From NCBI GenBank assembly GCA_050084515.1, contig CM114275.1:22196001-22260000 (forward strand): DNA of 64,000 bases. The letters run 5' to 3'. The stretch is from Blasia pusilla. Lineage: Eukaryota > Marchantiophyta > Marchantiopsida > Blasiales. Both the position numbers and the translations under genes were made by a program. The notes under the pieces are model-generated. The model saw nothing but the letters and a program-made list of their open reading frames with translations, was not told where the DNA came from and made no database searches. Of the stretch, positions 11,534-23,988 are shown one piece after another; positions within the stretch are counted from its first letter, which is position 1; every line of letters starts with the position of its first letter.

Positions 11534-13264
11534 ATTAATCATGTCCATGAGCAACTCAGAATTCAATTCTAACCTCCCCTAGAGTAGAAAAGGTCGAAGC
11601 AGCTAAAATCTCTTTTACGACCGGATTTCTCTGATTGACTCAGACCCTCGACTCTGCGATGCTCTGTTCAGGATTGCTTCATTTTGTTTCATAGATTCTA
11701 CGTGAAATCAAATACCCACTTCCATTCACTGCAGGGGCGCATGTCTTTCGATGTGGAAAATTGGTTTCCTAGACAGTCCGACAAAGGCAAGACACTTTGT
11801 ACCAAACCACGTGTGGGTAACGTGAGGAAGAGAAGCCCGAGGACAAGTTTAACGTTTGTTATTTCTCTGCATGAAGAAGGTTCAGTCCATCAACTGTAGA
11901 ATCTGCATCCTCTCTCTGTTCGCAGTGGAGTTCCCGAGTGCGTGCAGTTGCAAATGTGAGTGAATTATGGAAAATGTAAGAAGTTGGAAACAGATCGACT
12001 TCCCTTGAACTGCAGGTGAACTGTGATAGTTGAACTGACCTTGATAAGGACTGAAGGCGACTCTGACACAGTTGGAAAGGAGGATGCCCTTATTTTTCGC
12101 ATCTGTTTCATTCTGGATCTTGGAGTTTGCTGAGACTTGTAAGACATGGGTTTGATTCCAGCTCCTCGTATTTCGTCAATGGTGGGCATCCAATCATTTC
12201 CTGTGATGTTTAATGATATCTTCAGATTCCAAAATACATTCGGATGTCCTGAGTGATAGGTGTGTGGGTGAGCTCACTTCTGAAGGGTTTGGACTCCTCG
12301 CCTTGGACCCAATTTTTCATGCTTCTGTAAACTTACCACAAGAAGTGTGATTTGTACGATGGTGTGAAGTGGTTGTGGCCAAAAGCATCTCCACAATCAT
12401 CCTTAATTACCATCACTACAAATCAGTTTCTGTGTATTGGATTGTTGCTGCATGCTTGCAATCCGCACAGCTTTCAGAGATTTCTGAAATATAGACTCAG
12501 CGCACGAGATTCAATTCCAGTTTCATCAAGTATCAGCTACTACCATCCAAAAAGAAATTCAGAACCGCAAATGAAGAAGTCAGTAAAAGAATAGATGATA
12601 CAAATTTCTTACATCCTTCGAATGTAGTACATTTATTTGGCCTGTATCACGGGCATTTCAAAGAGACCCACCCTCAAACACAACTGACAAATATCATGAG
12701 AGATATCTTTCCCTGATTAAGCAAGATCAATACTTTCAGAAAATAAGAATCTATGACATCACTACCATTCTCTACCTGGTATCGATTAGGTCCATTTATC
12801 GATTGAACTAGGGGTTTGCTTCTATCTCACCTATTGGACAATTTGCGTCCTTACATGTAAATACTAAAAACGAACAAGGAGGCTAAATCAATTCCTGTAT
12901 TTGTTAAACTCAGTCAGCTATGGCTTCTCTGTTTCATGAGTCAGAGTTTACCTACAATGGGAACCCCATGGTACGTCAATACCACGAGTTTGTGGATCTA
13001 CGACTGTGTTTCTGTCTAAGGTACTATTCATAACATACACTACCACCAATGACAGGCTCTTTATGTACTGGTAGAACAAAAGAGATCGAGTTAGTAGTTC
13101 TCGGTCAGTTCATTGAAGTTGTTGGCTCACAAAAACCCACCGCTGTAGTTACGATCTCAAAATTTGAAGTGACCACGTTTTTGGCAGTTCTTGGGTATAT
13201 CGTGGGTACATCGTGGGTTTAAATTGAATAGGAAAATTCGATACATGAAACCGTCAGGCATTCC
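11534..13264. other. No gene called; downstream flank of the PI-PLC-like gene
   Basis: Composition becomes more balanced than in the repeat-rich region to the left. The part next to 13264 must contain the 3' untranslated region of the minus-strand PI-PLC-like gene. Open frames at 11684-11899 (plus) and 11965-12189 (minus) have no recognisable features and are not called. Confidence 0.35.
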
Positions 13265-16200
13265 TTAAAATAGGTCAGTGGTCGACCAACAGATGAGCAG
13301 TAGACCTAGTGAAGCTGTGAGGACCTTATAATGCAACAGAAAACTTGCACTATTTACCCGGGATGGCTCAGGCGCTGCAGCTGAGCGGTCATGCATACCA
13401 GAGGGCTTAACCAATCCCGGAGCTGGGGATGGTGTAGATGTTGGCGACACGTCTGTGAGGCTGGGATCCGAAGGACATTTGTTGACGGAAGTTTGTGTCT
13501 GCAAAGCCCATCCAACCAGCACATTCAAGGCGTCATTTATGTCAGAGGGTGTCCGCCAGTTCTTCGACCTCACATAGACACAACATCATAGGCTACTCTA
13601 CTTCAACAATTAGATTCACGAATTAAACAACTTTCCCCAAACACGTGCAAAAATGACGTTCTACTGCGTAATTGATGATTCAGATTGACTGATTTAACAT
13701 CAGAGGCTCTTAACACAAAACATGCAAGCGGAGCTGTGCTTGGCCATTTCCTTGTCCACCAGAAGGACAGCTTCTGAGTCATCAAAAGCCGTCCAAAACA
13801 GGCTCAAATACAGCCTAACCAGCCAAACAGATGAGGCTAACGAGTTCGTTTGTTTTAAATTAGTGTTAACTGTGAACATTGGGCAGTGCTTCTGGTTCAC
13901 TCAATGCAGCTTTCGTCATGAATGTAGAGAAATGGAGGTACGGCTTCTGGGTGAACCGAAGTTCACCACATATTTTGTCGTGAGATGATCGACGAAAGGG
14001 AATGGGAAAGAAAACCTGAATTCTGGAGGTGACATGAACTATCTACTACTTGCCCTTGCAACCCCGGATTTTAAAAAACGGTACACGACTTGGGGGTTTT
14101 GAAGAGTACAACCAACTAGACACCTGGAAAGATAGAGTACCTCGCAAGAAACAGGGGTATTGCATCCACACTCCATCTGGCCATTCAGTCTATCCAGTGC
14201 TTGAAAAACTCCACCACCAGTGCTTCTCTGCAAGGCGTGGACACAAGAACGAGCTCTGACATAAAGAAGCAATCATCTTAATCATGAGGTTAAGTTTCAA
14301 GAATCAAACAGACTGCACTTGACTGTGAGGAGGTGGAGCCTTCAGATGCACAAAACCACCAAAATCACTTGCCCAGAAGACTTTCCCTCCTTACCTTGTA
14401 GAAATCCACCGCGAGAAAGTTGGCCCACCGGTTTGCAGAGGCAGTATAACAGGCATCAAGCTCGTCGTAGAGGCTTTGGGAGTTATCTGTGCAGGACTCG
14501 TCCTCGAGAGGGTTGGTGCGGAAGAAATTTTGCAAAATGAGTGATCTGCTAGTCGTATTCATGAACTGAGATTCCGCTCGGTTTGGACAGCTCCCCGGTA
14601 TCATTCCCTCATCGCCATCTGCAGGCAAGTTTTGTTAACGAGTTGAGGGGCAAAGACCTCACACACAGCGTCATCCTACACCCGATTCTGCCTGACTTCA
14701 GCCAAAACTACAGTACTCAAAGCTGAATGAAAGCCATGACCCTCCACAGCAAGAAATCACAATTGAAAAGACAACCAACCACGACCCAAAAATAGACCTA
14801 GATTCAGTACCGCGAAATCTAGGTCAGACTAAAAACTTCTAGGATCCATTCTGTACCTCAAACTATTTCAGAAAACTTGTAAGTATGCAAGTCAAGGCCA
14901 CCATCATTCACGTAAGGAAATAAAAGGGCATGCTCACACTGATTTTCATTAACAAAATTCCACTGATATGGAATACCCTCAGAAGCTTGCTTTTCCGACT
15001 GGGAGGTGAAGACCAACAAGCGCCAATTGTTTTGTATCATCGTAGCAATCGTCGGCCAATCACCTCCAGTTGTAGGCATACTTGCCAGGGGGAACCAATA
15101 TTTTGTGAGATTCGCGGCAGTGAAGACGTTGGTGATGCCATTAGTTGTTTTCACGTAGTCCTCAATGAAGATAGTAACAATCTCAGATGGATTAGCTGTC
15201 AAGAAGGTCTCAACCTCTTTTAATGTATTGACTGCAGGCTCCTGAAAGGAAACATTTTGAAAAGAGAAACCCACGTGAGATGACAAGCAGCAATACTCAC
15301 ATAGACATGCGAATTCAAATGCACAATGTCTACCTTGACCTGGATTCCAAAATCGTGCAACGTCACAGTAGCTGCATCCCCAAGGAGTGCCGAAGTTAGA
15401 TCTACTTTTTAGAATCAAATAAACCATCATCAGAGCCCTGGCACCACTGTGCAGAACAAGCCATCAGGTTATCTACATGCGTGTGAAAGAGCTTACGAAG
15501 GACGTCAGGTTAAGGCATTCGCCTCCGATTGAATGACAAAGCCATATATCGTTTAGAAAGTCGTAAAAATCCAGCATCAGTCCCCTCACACCGCCCTGCA
15601 GATACAGTCCAAACGTATCCAGACAAGTGAGAGTTGGAAGTATAAACGTAAACTAGACCGATGAAGCCAGTAACCTATCGCAAGAAAATCACTGGGGTTT
15701 CCTGCAGCAAGCGCAACTCCTAATCCAGGGATGATTGCATAAGCAGAGGTCAAGTTCATATGCTGTGTCCAACTATCCAATCGAGAATCTAAAGAACGCA
15801 TACATATGGAAACATTCCGATCCATGGTATGATAACTTTTGTCTATTAGAGTGCAAAGGGCCCGTGAAAAACAATGAAAACAAGGTCATCCTGATATTAT
15901 ACGAATCCACGAATCCAGTCTATCAGGCTAGCGCAGATATGAGAGTAGTGCAAGGACTTACATTCAGCTGATCGGTCACGCTATTTTCCTGATTGTAGAA
16001 CGTGATTCGTGGACCTGTTTCTTCCGGAAACCCAAGGATGGAATATGAATTGTGCGTCGTAAGCCAGGCAACTTTGTTGAACGGTAGAGACGAAATCTGC
16101 ACAAAATGCTCACTGTCATTAAACTTGAGAAAAAACTCGCACTGAATCCTTCGAGATATGTGCGGACGCCTGAGTCAACAGCCTCGGCCCGTCGCCGTCC

Positions 16201-17232
16201 CTTAAGTAACTGAAGTTACCCTGCAATACATCTATGCACATTTCACTTGGCGCCCACTTTCTTGGGAAATTCTTCATACCAACGATCAATCGAAGGGGAG
16301 TGTCGCCACAACTGCATAGATGACTCATATGCGAGGAACAAGTCAGATTTTGACCCAAAAGTGAGTTCCTCTGAAAAAGGCTAGAATTTTAGTTCTCTCT
16401 TCAATGTAGCCGAGGTCTGGTTTAATTCCAGGTTTAGAACATGACTAGTGCTTAGTCCAGAGACCATGTCGGTTCAAAAGTGTCCCTTATTTGTGGGGGG
16501 AACCGCAGGTGAGAGATTCTCCTCTGGCACAAGCAGTCTCAAAGCTTCAGCTGAAAGCTTAAACTTCCCATTAACAAGAGCTACATCCGCTTCCGCCTAA
16601 GAAGAAGTCGAAGGTGCTGTAGTGATCAGAATTGACTAATTCTACTTGCTTGGCAATTTGGTGATTCGGTGAACTCTAGAAGATCCTACCAGCGAAGCTC
16701 TCACGACATTGATTAAAATATTTATCTTCATTTCCTCCATCTTCGATCGACACCAATGAAATTTGCAGAAGAGGTGCGACGGCCAATAACGTCCCAGAAA
16801 AGAAAAAGCGTACACATTTTATTCCAGGAGTGGCGTGAGGTGCTCACGTACATTTGTAAGCGCGGTTGTCTTGCTTCGGATACATCTCAGACTGACGACG
16901 CCCCCGGCGGGGCAATTATTGCAGGAGAGACCTGCCTCACAATCTGCATCGGTCGTGCAAGCTCCCAAAAGCTGGCCAGACCACTTCGCATTAGTTCCGT
17001 GACCAATTTCCCGGCCAAGTGACTATAAGATTTTTATGGAAACGTGGTTCAACCAATCTCTACGATATCGAGAAATATTTCCATTCTTCCATACGTCATT
17101 GAACTTAAAGCCAAAACTATGGCGCCCGGACGGAAATAAGTATCGCATAAGTCATACCCCTGCAGCATAGGCCTCACTCGCGCATAGTAGTCCGATTAGA
17201 ACTAAAGTGAGTCCCGGCCCCAACGATCCCAT
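13265..17232 (-). CDS. Secreted GPI-anchored PI-PLC X-domain protein (eight exons)
   Basis: Exons in transcript order: 17232-17158, 16971-16852, 16096-15962, 15595-15497, 15241-14938, 14618-14395, 14227-14141 and 13498-13265. All introns are GT-AG and the phases close to 425 codons, about the size of Arabidopsis At5g67130-type proteins. Residues 1-25 are a signal peptide with a Leu/Ile-rich core. Residues 26-65 form the small Cys-rich module typical of this plant family (Cys30, Cys36, Cys42, Cys45, Cys55). The X-domain follows, with WLTTHNSYS holding catalytic His80 and WLCHS holding His131. Further family blocks are TIFIEDYV, WPTIATMI, GSCPNRAES, LQNFFRT, NRWANFLAVDFYK and a Cys-rich tail (CGCN). 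Residues 365-405 are Pro/Ser/Thr-rich and the last 20 are hydrophobic, as in a GPI-anchor signal. No Y or C2 domain is present, so this is not a classic signalling PLC. The substrate is unknown. The last splice acceptor is the least certain. Confidence 0.88.
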
Positions 17233-19130
17233 GAGAGCAACTGACAGCTCTCAATCCTTAGTCTGCACGAGAGCAGTAGTGGATCAGAGGAGGCTAACTT
17301 TTTCAAAAGTAATTGATAAGATGCACAAAATGACCGCGACTTTGAGAGATCTTCATTGCGAAATTTCGAATCGTAGCATATACCAACACAAATCGCGTAA
17401 AGAAGGTGTTAGTTCTGGAATCACGCATTACTACTCGTTGATCTTTGTGCGGAGGAAATCTGAAGGAAATTTGATAGCTTTCGACATCCCGCCATGATTG
17501 GTGCTGCGAAATCACAACTGTGGCGTACCAGATATAAGATGTTTGGAAGTGATTGGACTGCTACACCAGTGTTCTTCCAGCCTCCCTGGCTGTTGCACTA
17601 CAATTTGAAAGTATACGCCTGGGATTTTCCAGACGCTTCGGAATCCCGCTTCCGTAAGTCAAGCCTGATCCCGAAAAACACTACTTAGAGACGTAATCCT
17701 CAAATTCTACGTGTTGCTCGGTACTGTCCACCCACCCCTGATCCTCTAACTCTCCACACAGATGCCCCGGATGCAAGGAAAGTTGCGATTTCCTGAGCAT
17801 TGATATTCCAGACTTTCAACCTTGTGGTTCCGTTCACCAGATTGCCTCCAGGGTCTTCTAAACTAAATCAAAACATGTCCTCCACCCTCGAAGCAAGACG
17901 TAGAGTGCGCTTGCCACGGGAATCAGTTTCCGCCTCTCCTCTCTGTAAAGAATCCTGACTTTCCCGCGCTAGTATATGAGGTGTGCAAAATGTGAGTTCT
18001 ACCTGATAAATTGGAAAGTTCAGATTACGGGCGAGATCTATTCCTCTATTTCTAGAATAGATTTGCGATGGCTGTCTACGACTTAGAGAAGAGTCCAGAA
18101 ACTGAACCAAGCTTTCGCTTCATTCAACGCGAGTGCGAGTTCGAGTCCGAAATAATGACTCTCTGTCTAAGCGTCCTCCACGAATCCCCCCAAGAACATG
18201 ATCAGTTAGTGTTCTCCAGCTCACGGACTTGCTGCTACAGCGGAGGCTCTCCACTGTCCATAGTTTGTGAAAATTTAGATCTCCACTTTATGAGCAGGAT
18301 CGTCTGCTCACTTCTAAACCAGTATCCTCTAATAAACTCAGTAGGTAGAGAAGATGTTTGTCCAGAAAAGCACTGTCCGCCTTATCGGTGCACGAGTTCC
18401 AGAGTCTCCCGCTCTTTCCTCCGCAAAAGCATTGTCAATAATAGAGTCGGTCTTTCTCACGAACGGTACATACAGTCAAAGATCTCATGCCCTCACCAAT
18501 TGACCGGTGGTATCCGGTGCCGCACAGCCCAAAGTAGTGTTAGTGTTTCTGTCACAGACTTGTAGTTACGAGGAATCCGCATATCCTAAACTTTCCAAAC
18601 AGCGTGCTAATTGATTAATTTGCGGAGCTAGTGGATGTCTGCGTGGAAAGGTGATGTGGAGGTTCGGACTGGCGATCGCAATGTGAAGCCGGCCCGGTTT
18701 CGGAAGAAGACAAGACAGACGTCGACCTGTCAGTTGACGCGCCGCGTTAGGTGGCGGGAGTGGCTACCTCTCCTCGAGTCCTCGTCTTCTTTCCTTCCAG
18801 GATTTCTCGGCTTCTGGCTCTGCCTCCTTGTTCAAACCAGCCCCAGGCAGGTGGAGTCAAAGCAGTAATCACGACCAATCAAACAGAAGATGTCGCACTC
18901 CCGGACGCGGCGATCAAAGACCGCGTCAAGGAAAAGGTACGAGTAGTTGGGAAGAATGGCGTTCTTGGAAACCTTACCGACATTCTTCTCGTTCGTTGGA
19001 CTTCGCCATCCTTCCAGTCCCAATGTCCCACGACCGGGCGGGGTTTCTAGAAGGTGTGGGCATCTCCGGGTCACTCGGTCTTGGTTTGAAGACTTGGCAT
19101 TCACGCGAGCTATCTCTCACCTTCTTTCCT
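17233..19130. other. Upstream region of the PI-PLC-like gene; no confident gene
   Basis: Non-repetitive sequence of balanced composition. The longest frame, 18068-18565 on the plus strand (165 codons from ATG), has no recognisable domain, signal peptide or membrane segment, is rich in Ser, Arg and Cys, and may be chance. Overlapping frames at 18635-19217 in several phases are likewise unassigned. The region must contain the promoter of the minus-strand gene that starts at 17232. Confidence 0.3.
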
Positions 19131-19680
19131 CGTTTCAAATTCGGAATAATGTTCAATTTCAGTTTAGGGCTTCTTCCTAAATACTTCAGGAAGGCCTTCG
19201 AAACGCAAACTGTCTGATCGCTGTGCTGGTTCTCTTCACAAACTCGGAAAGAATGTTTACCTCCAATTCACGACATGTTTCAAAATACTTCTTGTTTTGA
19301 GAAGAGCTTCGAAACGAAAAATATCTAGTCTCTCAGCTTGCTCGTTTCACAAGTTCAGAGGAATGTTCAACTCCAGATTACAGCATGCTTCAAAATACTT
19401 CATGTGTGGAGAAGTGCTTCGATACTTAAACAGTCCAATCTCTCACCTTGTTCGTTTCACAAGCTCGGACTAGTGTTCACCTCCAGTTTGCAAGACGTTT
19501 CAAAATACTTCTTATGTCGGGAGGAGCTCCGAAACGCAAACTATCTAACCTCTCACCTGGTTCATTTCGAAAGCTCGGAAGCAGCTTACATACGAAACCC
19601 AAAATATCTCATCTCACCTTCTCTGTTTGAAGAACTCGGAAGGATCTTTACCTCTGGTTAAGCGGATTTGGAAAAGGCTT
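19131..19680 (+). repeat. Tandem array of about 110-bp units (five to six diverged copies)
   Basis: Units begin near 19131, 19235, 19343, 19453, 19562 and 19622 with a TTTCACAAGCTCGGA-like start. They continue with AATGTTCACCTCCAGTT, then a TTTCAAAATACTTC block, GAGCTTCGAAACG and ATCTCTCACCTTG. The last copies are truncated. Because the unit is not a multiple of three, open frames across the array switch phase between copies, so protein coding is unlikely. Confidence 0.8.
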
Positions 19681-20110
19681 TTCGTGCCTGGAAGAGATTG
19701 TTCAAAAGAAATCAGTTATCCAAATAGCAGAATCCGAATCTGCTGCGGAGGAATCGAGGATCTTCGGGATTGCCTCCGAACCATTTCCAAGTTCCAAGTT
19801 CCCAGGATTTGAAAACTGTGTCGTCCAAAGGACCAACCAAAGATGCCAATGCCCTTGGCTTTGAAAATCCGACTACCGTACGAATAAACTAGGTGAAAAT
19901 AAAAATAACAGGAAAAGACTCTAACAAGCTACAACTCCTCCTCCGCTTTCCATTATCTCATCCTAATGTCTATTTCCTGCTCCTATGATGCCGCACGTCA
20001 AAGGACCTTGTTATATTTCAAACTTTTTGATGAAATGAAAATAAAAATTTTAATGAAAAAAATTGATAAACACATTTTTACATTTGAAGAAAAGATGATG
20101 ATGTTCACTA

Positions 20111-20349
20111 GACTATATTATTATCGGAGAGTGCTTTCTTCATTTACAAACATTTTTATGTTTGACACATGACACTTTTATGTTTGACACATGGACAGCA
20201 AGAAAATGTTTCATATGCTACGGGCAGCAAAAAAAAAAATTTTAATTTGTGTACAACATCATTTTTTTTGTATTATTTCCTTCACGGGCACTAGCAAAAA
20301 CTCCTCAGACAATTTTTGTTCCCGTGCATCGCGCAGGCACCTTACTAGT
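20111..20349 (+). mobile_element. Short non-autonomous Helitron-like element A
   Basis: The left end reads CTATATTATTATCGGAGAG. The right end carries a hairpin-forming CCCGTGCATCGCGCAGG (20321-20337), followed by CACC and ending in CTAGT at 20345-20349. A 3' hairpin a few bases before CTRRT is the hallmark of Helitrons. The interior shares GTTTGACACATG, a GGACAGCAAGAAA word, GCTACGGGC and TTCACGGGC with elements B and C. It encodes nothing and is presumably mobilised in trans. Confidence 0.6.
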
Positions 20350-20953
20350 AGTTTGTATTCCCTAAAGGCAAGGTTGATGATGCTATAGATGGTTAGCTTG
20401 AGGCCTCCCCCATGCCAAGAAAACTCCAACTCCAAGTATCTCTTAGAGAATTTTTTGGTATTTTCCATCCACAACATTCAAGGAAAAGCACAAACTTTCC
20501 TCCTTGATTCAATTAAGCTAATTAGGATGGACAAGTCAAAGATAACATGACATGCGAGTGTTTCCCATATCCATTTATTTTGTGCCAAAATTTTACTTTT
20601 TTCCATCACATACCATCAAAATCAGCACAAAATTTTCCTTTCTAACTTTCTATTAATGTGCATGATTTTGCTTACCTTTAATTTGAGTTTTTCATAGTAA
20701 TTTTTAGGTCTTCGAGTCTCAAATTTTAGTAGACATGTTTTCCTACATGGAACTAGGTAAGAAAAATCAATAGAGCATACATGAAAAGAAAAACACATCC
20801 TCCAATTAAATTATAGATTCAAAGTATTAGATGTGAAGGGATGTAAAACCATTTATGTGTGTTAAATGTCCTTTTTCAAATGTCAAATTTTAATTTCTCA
20901 ATTTTCATCATCAAATTTTATTTTCAAAAAAAAAATCAAAATTAAAAAATATC

Positions 20954-21004
20954 TCATTGGAATTTTTGGTAATATTAATCTAATATTACCAAAAATTCCA
21001 ATGA
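20954..21004. repeat. Perfect inverted repeat, 24-bp arms and 3-nt loop
   Basis: The left arm runs from TCATTGGAATTTTTGG to ATATTA (20954-20977), the spacer is 20978-20980, and the right arm (20981-21004) is its exact reverse complement. The flanks do not pair. A 24-bp perfect match is far beyond chance even in AT-rich sequence. Confidence 0.9.
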
Positions 21005-21237
21005 AATTTTTTTTAATCTAAACTAATTCGAGCTCACCACCTTAAAGAGTGAAGAAAAAAATATTTTTCACTCCACATAAATCTACATATATTAATGGAA
21101 GGATTTCTTTTTCTTGGTGTTTACCTACTTTCTAACATATGTTTATTCAAAACTATATTTTTACAAGATGATTTATTTAAGTGTTAAAAAATTCCTATGA
21201 ATCATTAAAAGAGAGTATTTTACTAACTTAAATATTT

Positions 21238-21362
21238 TCGCGTCTTTTAGGATAGATCCACGAGTTTTGGTAGATCTCCTTTGAGAAGATTGGAGGATAG
21301 CTTCAAGAGGTTGAGAATGACTTGTTGAGGCTTTGGGTAATATGAGAGAACAAGATGTTGCC
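21238..21362 (+). repeat. Dispersed LTR-type repeat, copy 3 (fragment)
   Basis: Starts with CGTCTTTTAGGATAGATCC and continues with TTGGAGGATAGCTTCAAGAGG and TTGTTGAGGC, in the same order as copies 1 and 2, then degenerates after about 125 bp. Confidence 0.6.
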
Positions 21363-22776
21363 ATGTGTTAAGCAGCCAGATGTTTACAAATCAAGAAGCC
21401 ACTCTCCAACAAAAATATTTAATTTTTTATGCAAGTCTAGTGAGATACTTTGGAGACATTAATAAGTTCCAATGATAAATAGAGAGTTAGCAAACGACCA
21501 CTTTGAAACCTCTAATACACATCTTGAAGACCTCAGATATCACACAAAAGATGTTTGATTACCATTGGGAAAGTATTATAGATTTCCCGATAAAAGTAGA
21601 CAGCACGAGCAACTCGATGTTTAGATGCCATGTCTAAGTATGGTATGTCCTCATCCTAACCGCCCAAAGAGATCATTGCCTCATCAATCTACGACATCTC
21701 TTGTTCCACTTCACATCTTTTGCCCAGGGGTGCGGCAACACTTCTAATCTTTGGGAAGTGGATTGAATGAAAATTGAGCCACTTATATTTGAAAGAAATA
21801 GATTCTCCCTAAACATCTCTTTCTCAAACATTTTTCTTTCAATCTCGACACATATGGCACCATCAATATCGCTTCAAGTACTCAAAAAGAAATGAATATA
21901 TATTCATTATAAGGATATGCATTCCATGGTATAGAGAATAATCAAAGGAAGGAGGTTTAACTTATATTATCGTGGAAAAGTGGCTTTCAAAAGAAGACAA
22001 TCTTCTAGAAGGTAATCTTACCAAAACACGCAATCTTAGGTTGCCTCTTTTAAGAAAGAATCAAGTAAAAATCTCTCCTCTAAAAAATGCCCCATTGTGC
22101 TCCAGATATATCACTTGATGTAATACATAGAAAATACATATACATATACAATTTGATTTTAATATGTTTTACATTGGATATATGTTTGATTATAATTCAA
22201 ATATTAGTAATACTTGTGACAAATGTATTTACTCGTACAGGCATGAGTGAAAATAAATATGTGTGTGGAGGTTCTCTAATATGAGAAGAAATTATGGAGG
22301 TTGAATGTGGAGGAGAAAATAGGGGAGGGCGGAGTGGAGAGCTAAAACATCAAATCAATACCAAATTAAATGGGAACAAGGGTGACTGAAGCTTCTAAAG
22401 CTTGGAGTAGGCTTGCATATTCCTTTCTCTGGTCTTTAATCACCCTTTGTGATTAAAGACAAGAGGCTAGGGCATCACACATGTGCTCTTACTAGTCTAT
22501 AATATGTAAGATAAGTGACAACTTAGTACTCCTATTTCTCATAATGTTGAGTGTACACTCACGCCAATAGATGAAGGCTTCTTTTTTGGAGAAGGCCACC
22601 TAACTTCTTGTTACTTTTGAATAATGGATATGAACATTGGTTCACTTATCATTTTTGTATATGTATTTTCTATGGAATGAATTAAGAATTTTTTTCTTTT
22701 AACATATCTCCTACGTACTTTCCACAATAAGATATATGTACGTTTCATAAACTTATATCCAATGTATTTGATTAAC

Positions 22777-22779
<3 letters not shown>

Positions 22780-22843
<64 letters not shown>
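22780..22843. repeat. (GA)n microsatellite
   Basis: About 32 uninterrupted AG/GA units. The serine-leucine frame seen on the minus strand is produced by this run and is not a gene. Confidence 0.97.
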
Positions 22844-22846
<3 letters not shown>

Positions 22847-23765
22847 ACACGTCACACTTGAATTATGGTTATGGAACTTGATCTCCTCCTTGGAATTGTG
22901 CAGAGTTTGAACAGATCACTCTATGCTATCACCAACTTAAATATTACAACCCTTCTTGATAATTTTTTTGAAATGAAATACACAATATTAAGAAGCTAGG
23001 TTGCACAACAAAAGGTTGGAAGAGTTGAGAATCAGAGGAAGAGACACGTAATTGAAGATGTAATATATGTTCGCCATTGACTAATTACTATTGGGTTTCC
23101 CCTATGTAAAATTCTTTTGAATCTTTCCATAAATTTTGAAATTTTATTAATGAGGTTAACCAATTTTGAATTACTTTTTGGGGTTTTTCCATTTCCCTTT
23201 TTTTTCATAAATAAGCTATGACATTGGAATTTTTCACTTTTATTAATCTTTTCTATTTTATTTTATCAAGGCACATAAGTGTCAAAAAATTGCATTGAGG
23301 CTTTATCTCTTTTATCCATGTTAACTTTATCTCCAAGCAAACCATTGATATGAGACAATGGAAAAGCTTAATGTTATTCAATTTTCAACTACTTCTTGAC
23401 ATCATCCTCAAAGTAGACTATAGGTACCATTCATCCATTTTAATTTATCGCTTTCAATGATCCTTAGGGCTACCTAAGAGGAGAACCCATTATCCACCTA
23501 CTTTATTAATTTACTAATTGCTTTAAACATCAAAAGTCTTAGATTCTTACAACATTACCATGACTTTTTTGAATTTCTACATAAATCTGGAAAATTTTAA
23601 GAACTTTCTTATAAGAATTCTTTTCACCTAGAATATAGGAAATTATGAGATATTTTATGAATTTCTAAAATCTTCTTAAAAAATTATGCTACAAATGCAT
23701 ATTATATTTTGCAAGGGATTCCAAGGTGTAGTCCTTTATCCTTCCAACACCATAAGCATATCAAA

Positions 23766-23988
23766 TCTATATTATTATGGGAGGGTGCCTTCTTGATTTG
23801 CTAGCACCTCTCTGTTTGACACATGGCAATTAATTGGATAGCAAGAAATTTTTTCACATGCTACGGGCATCAAGAAAAAAGTTTGAATTTATGTGCAGCA
23901 TTATTAATCCCTTCACGGGCTATACAATAACAAAAGCTCTTTAAACGCATTTTTTATTTCTCGTGCATCGTACAGACACCGTACTAGT
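23766..23988 (+). mobile_element. Short non-autonomous Helitron-like element B
   Basis: The left end is TCTATATTATTATGGGAGGG. The right end is CTCGTGCATCGTACAGACACC followed by GTACTAGT, with CTAGT at 23984-23988. Internal words GTTTGACACATGG, GATAGCAAGAAA, CATGCTACGGGC and CCCTTCACGGGC match element A in order. Directly after it, from 23988, another TCTATATTATTGAGGGAGGG starts, so a second related element probably begins there, but I did not find its right end. Confidence 0.62.

Larger units (their letters stand above)
20350..23765. other. No gene seen; AT-rich sequence
   Basis: Very AT-rich sequence with many poly-A/T stretches. It contains a perfect long hairpin (20954-21004), a short LTR-type repeat (21238-21362) and a GA microsatellite (22780-22843), listed separately. 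No other coding or RNA feature was recognised. Confidence 0.4.

Noticed and set aside
18068-18565. 165-codon intronless plus frame as a gene
   Set aside because: No recognisable domain, odd Ser/Arg/Cys-rich composition and no supporting neighbours. I keep it only as a mention.
19131-19680. CRISPR-like array or repeat protein
   Set aside because: Units are contiguous without unique spacers, the setting is a plant nuclear genome, and frames change phase between units.
22611-22850. 79-codon minus frame rich in Ser and Leu
   Set aside because: It is a direct translation of the GA microsatellite.
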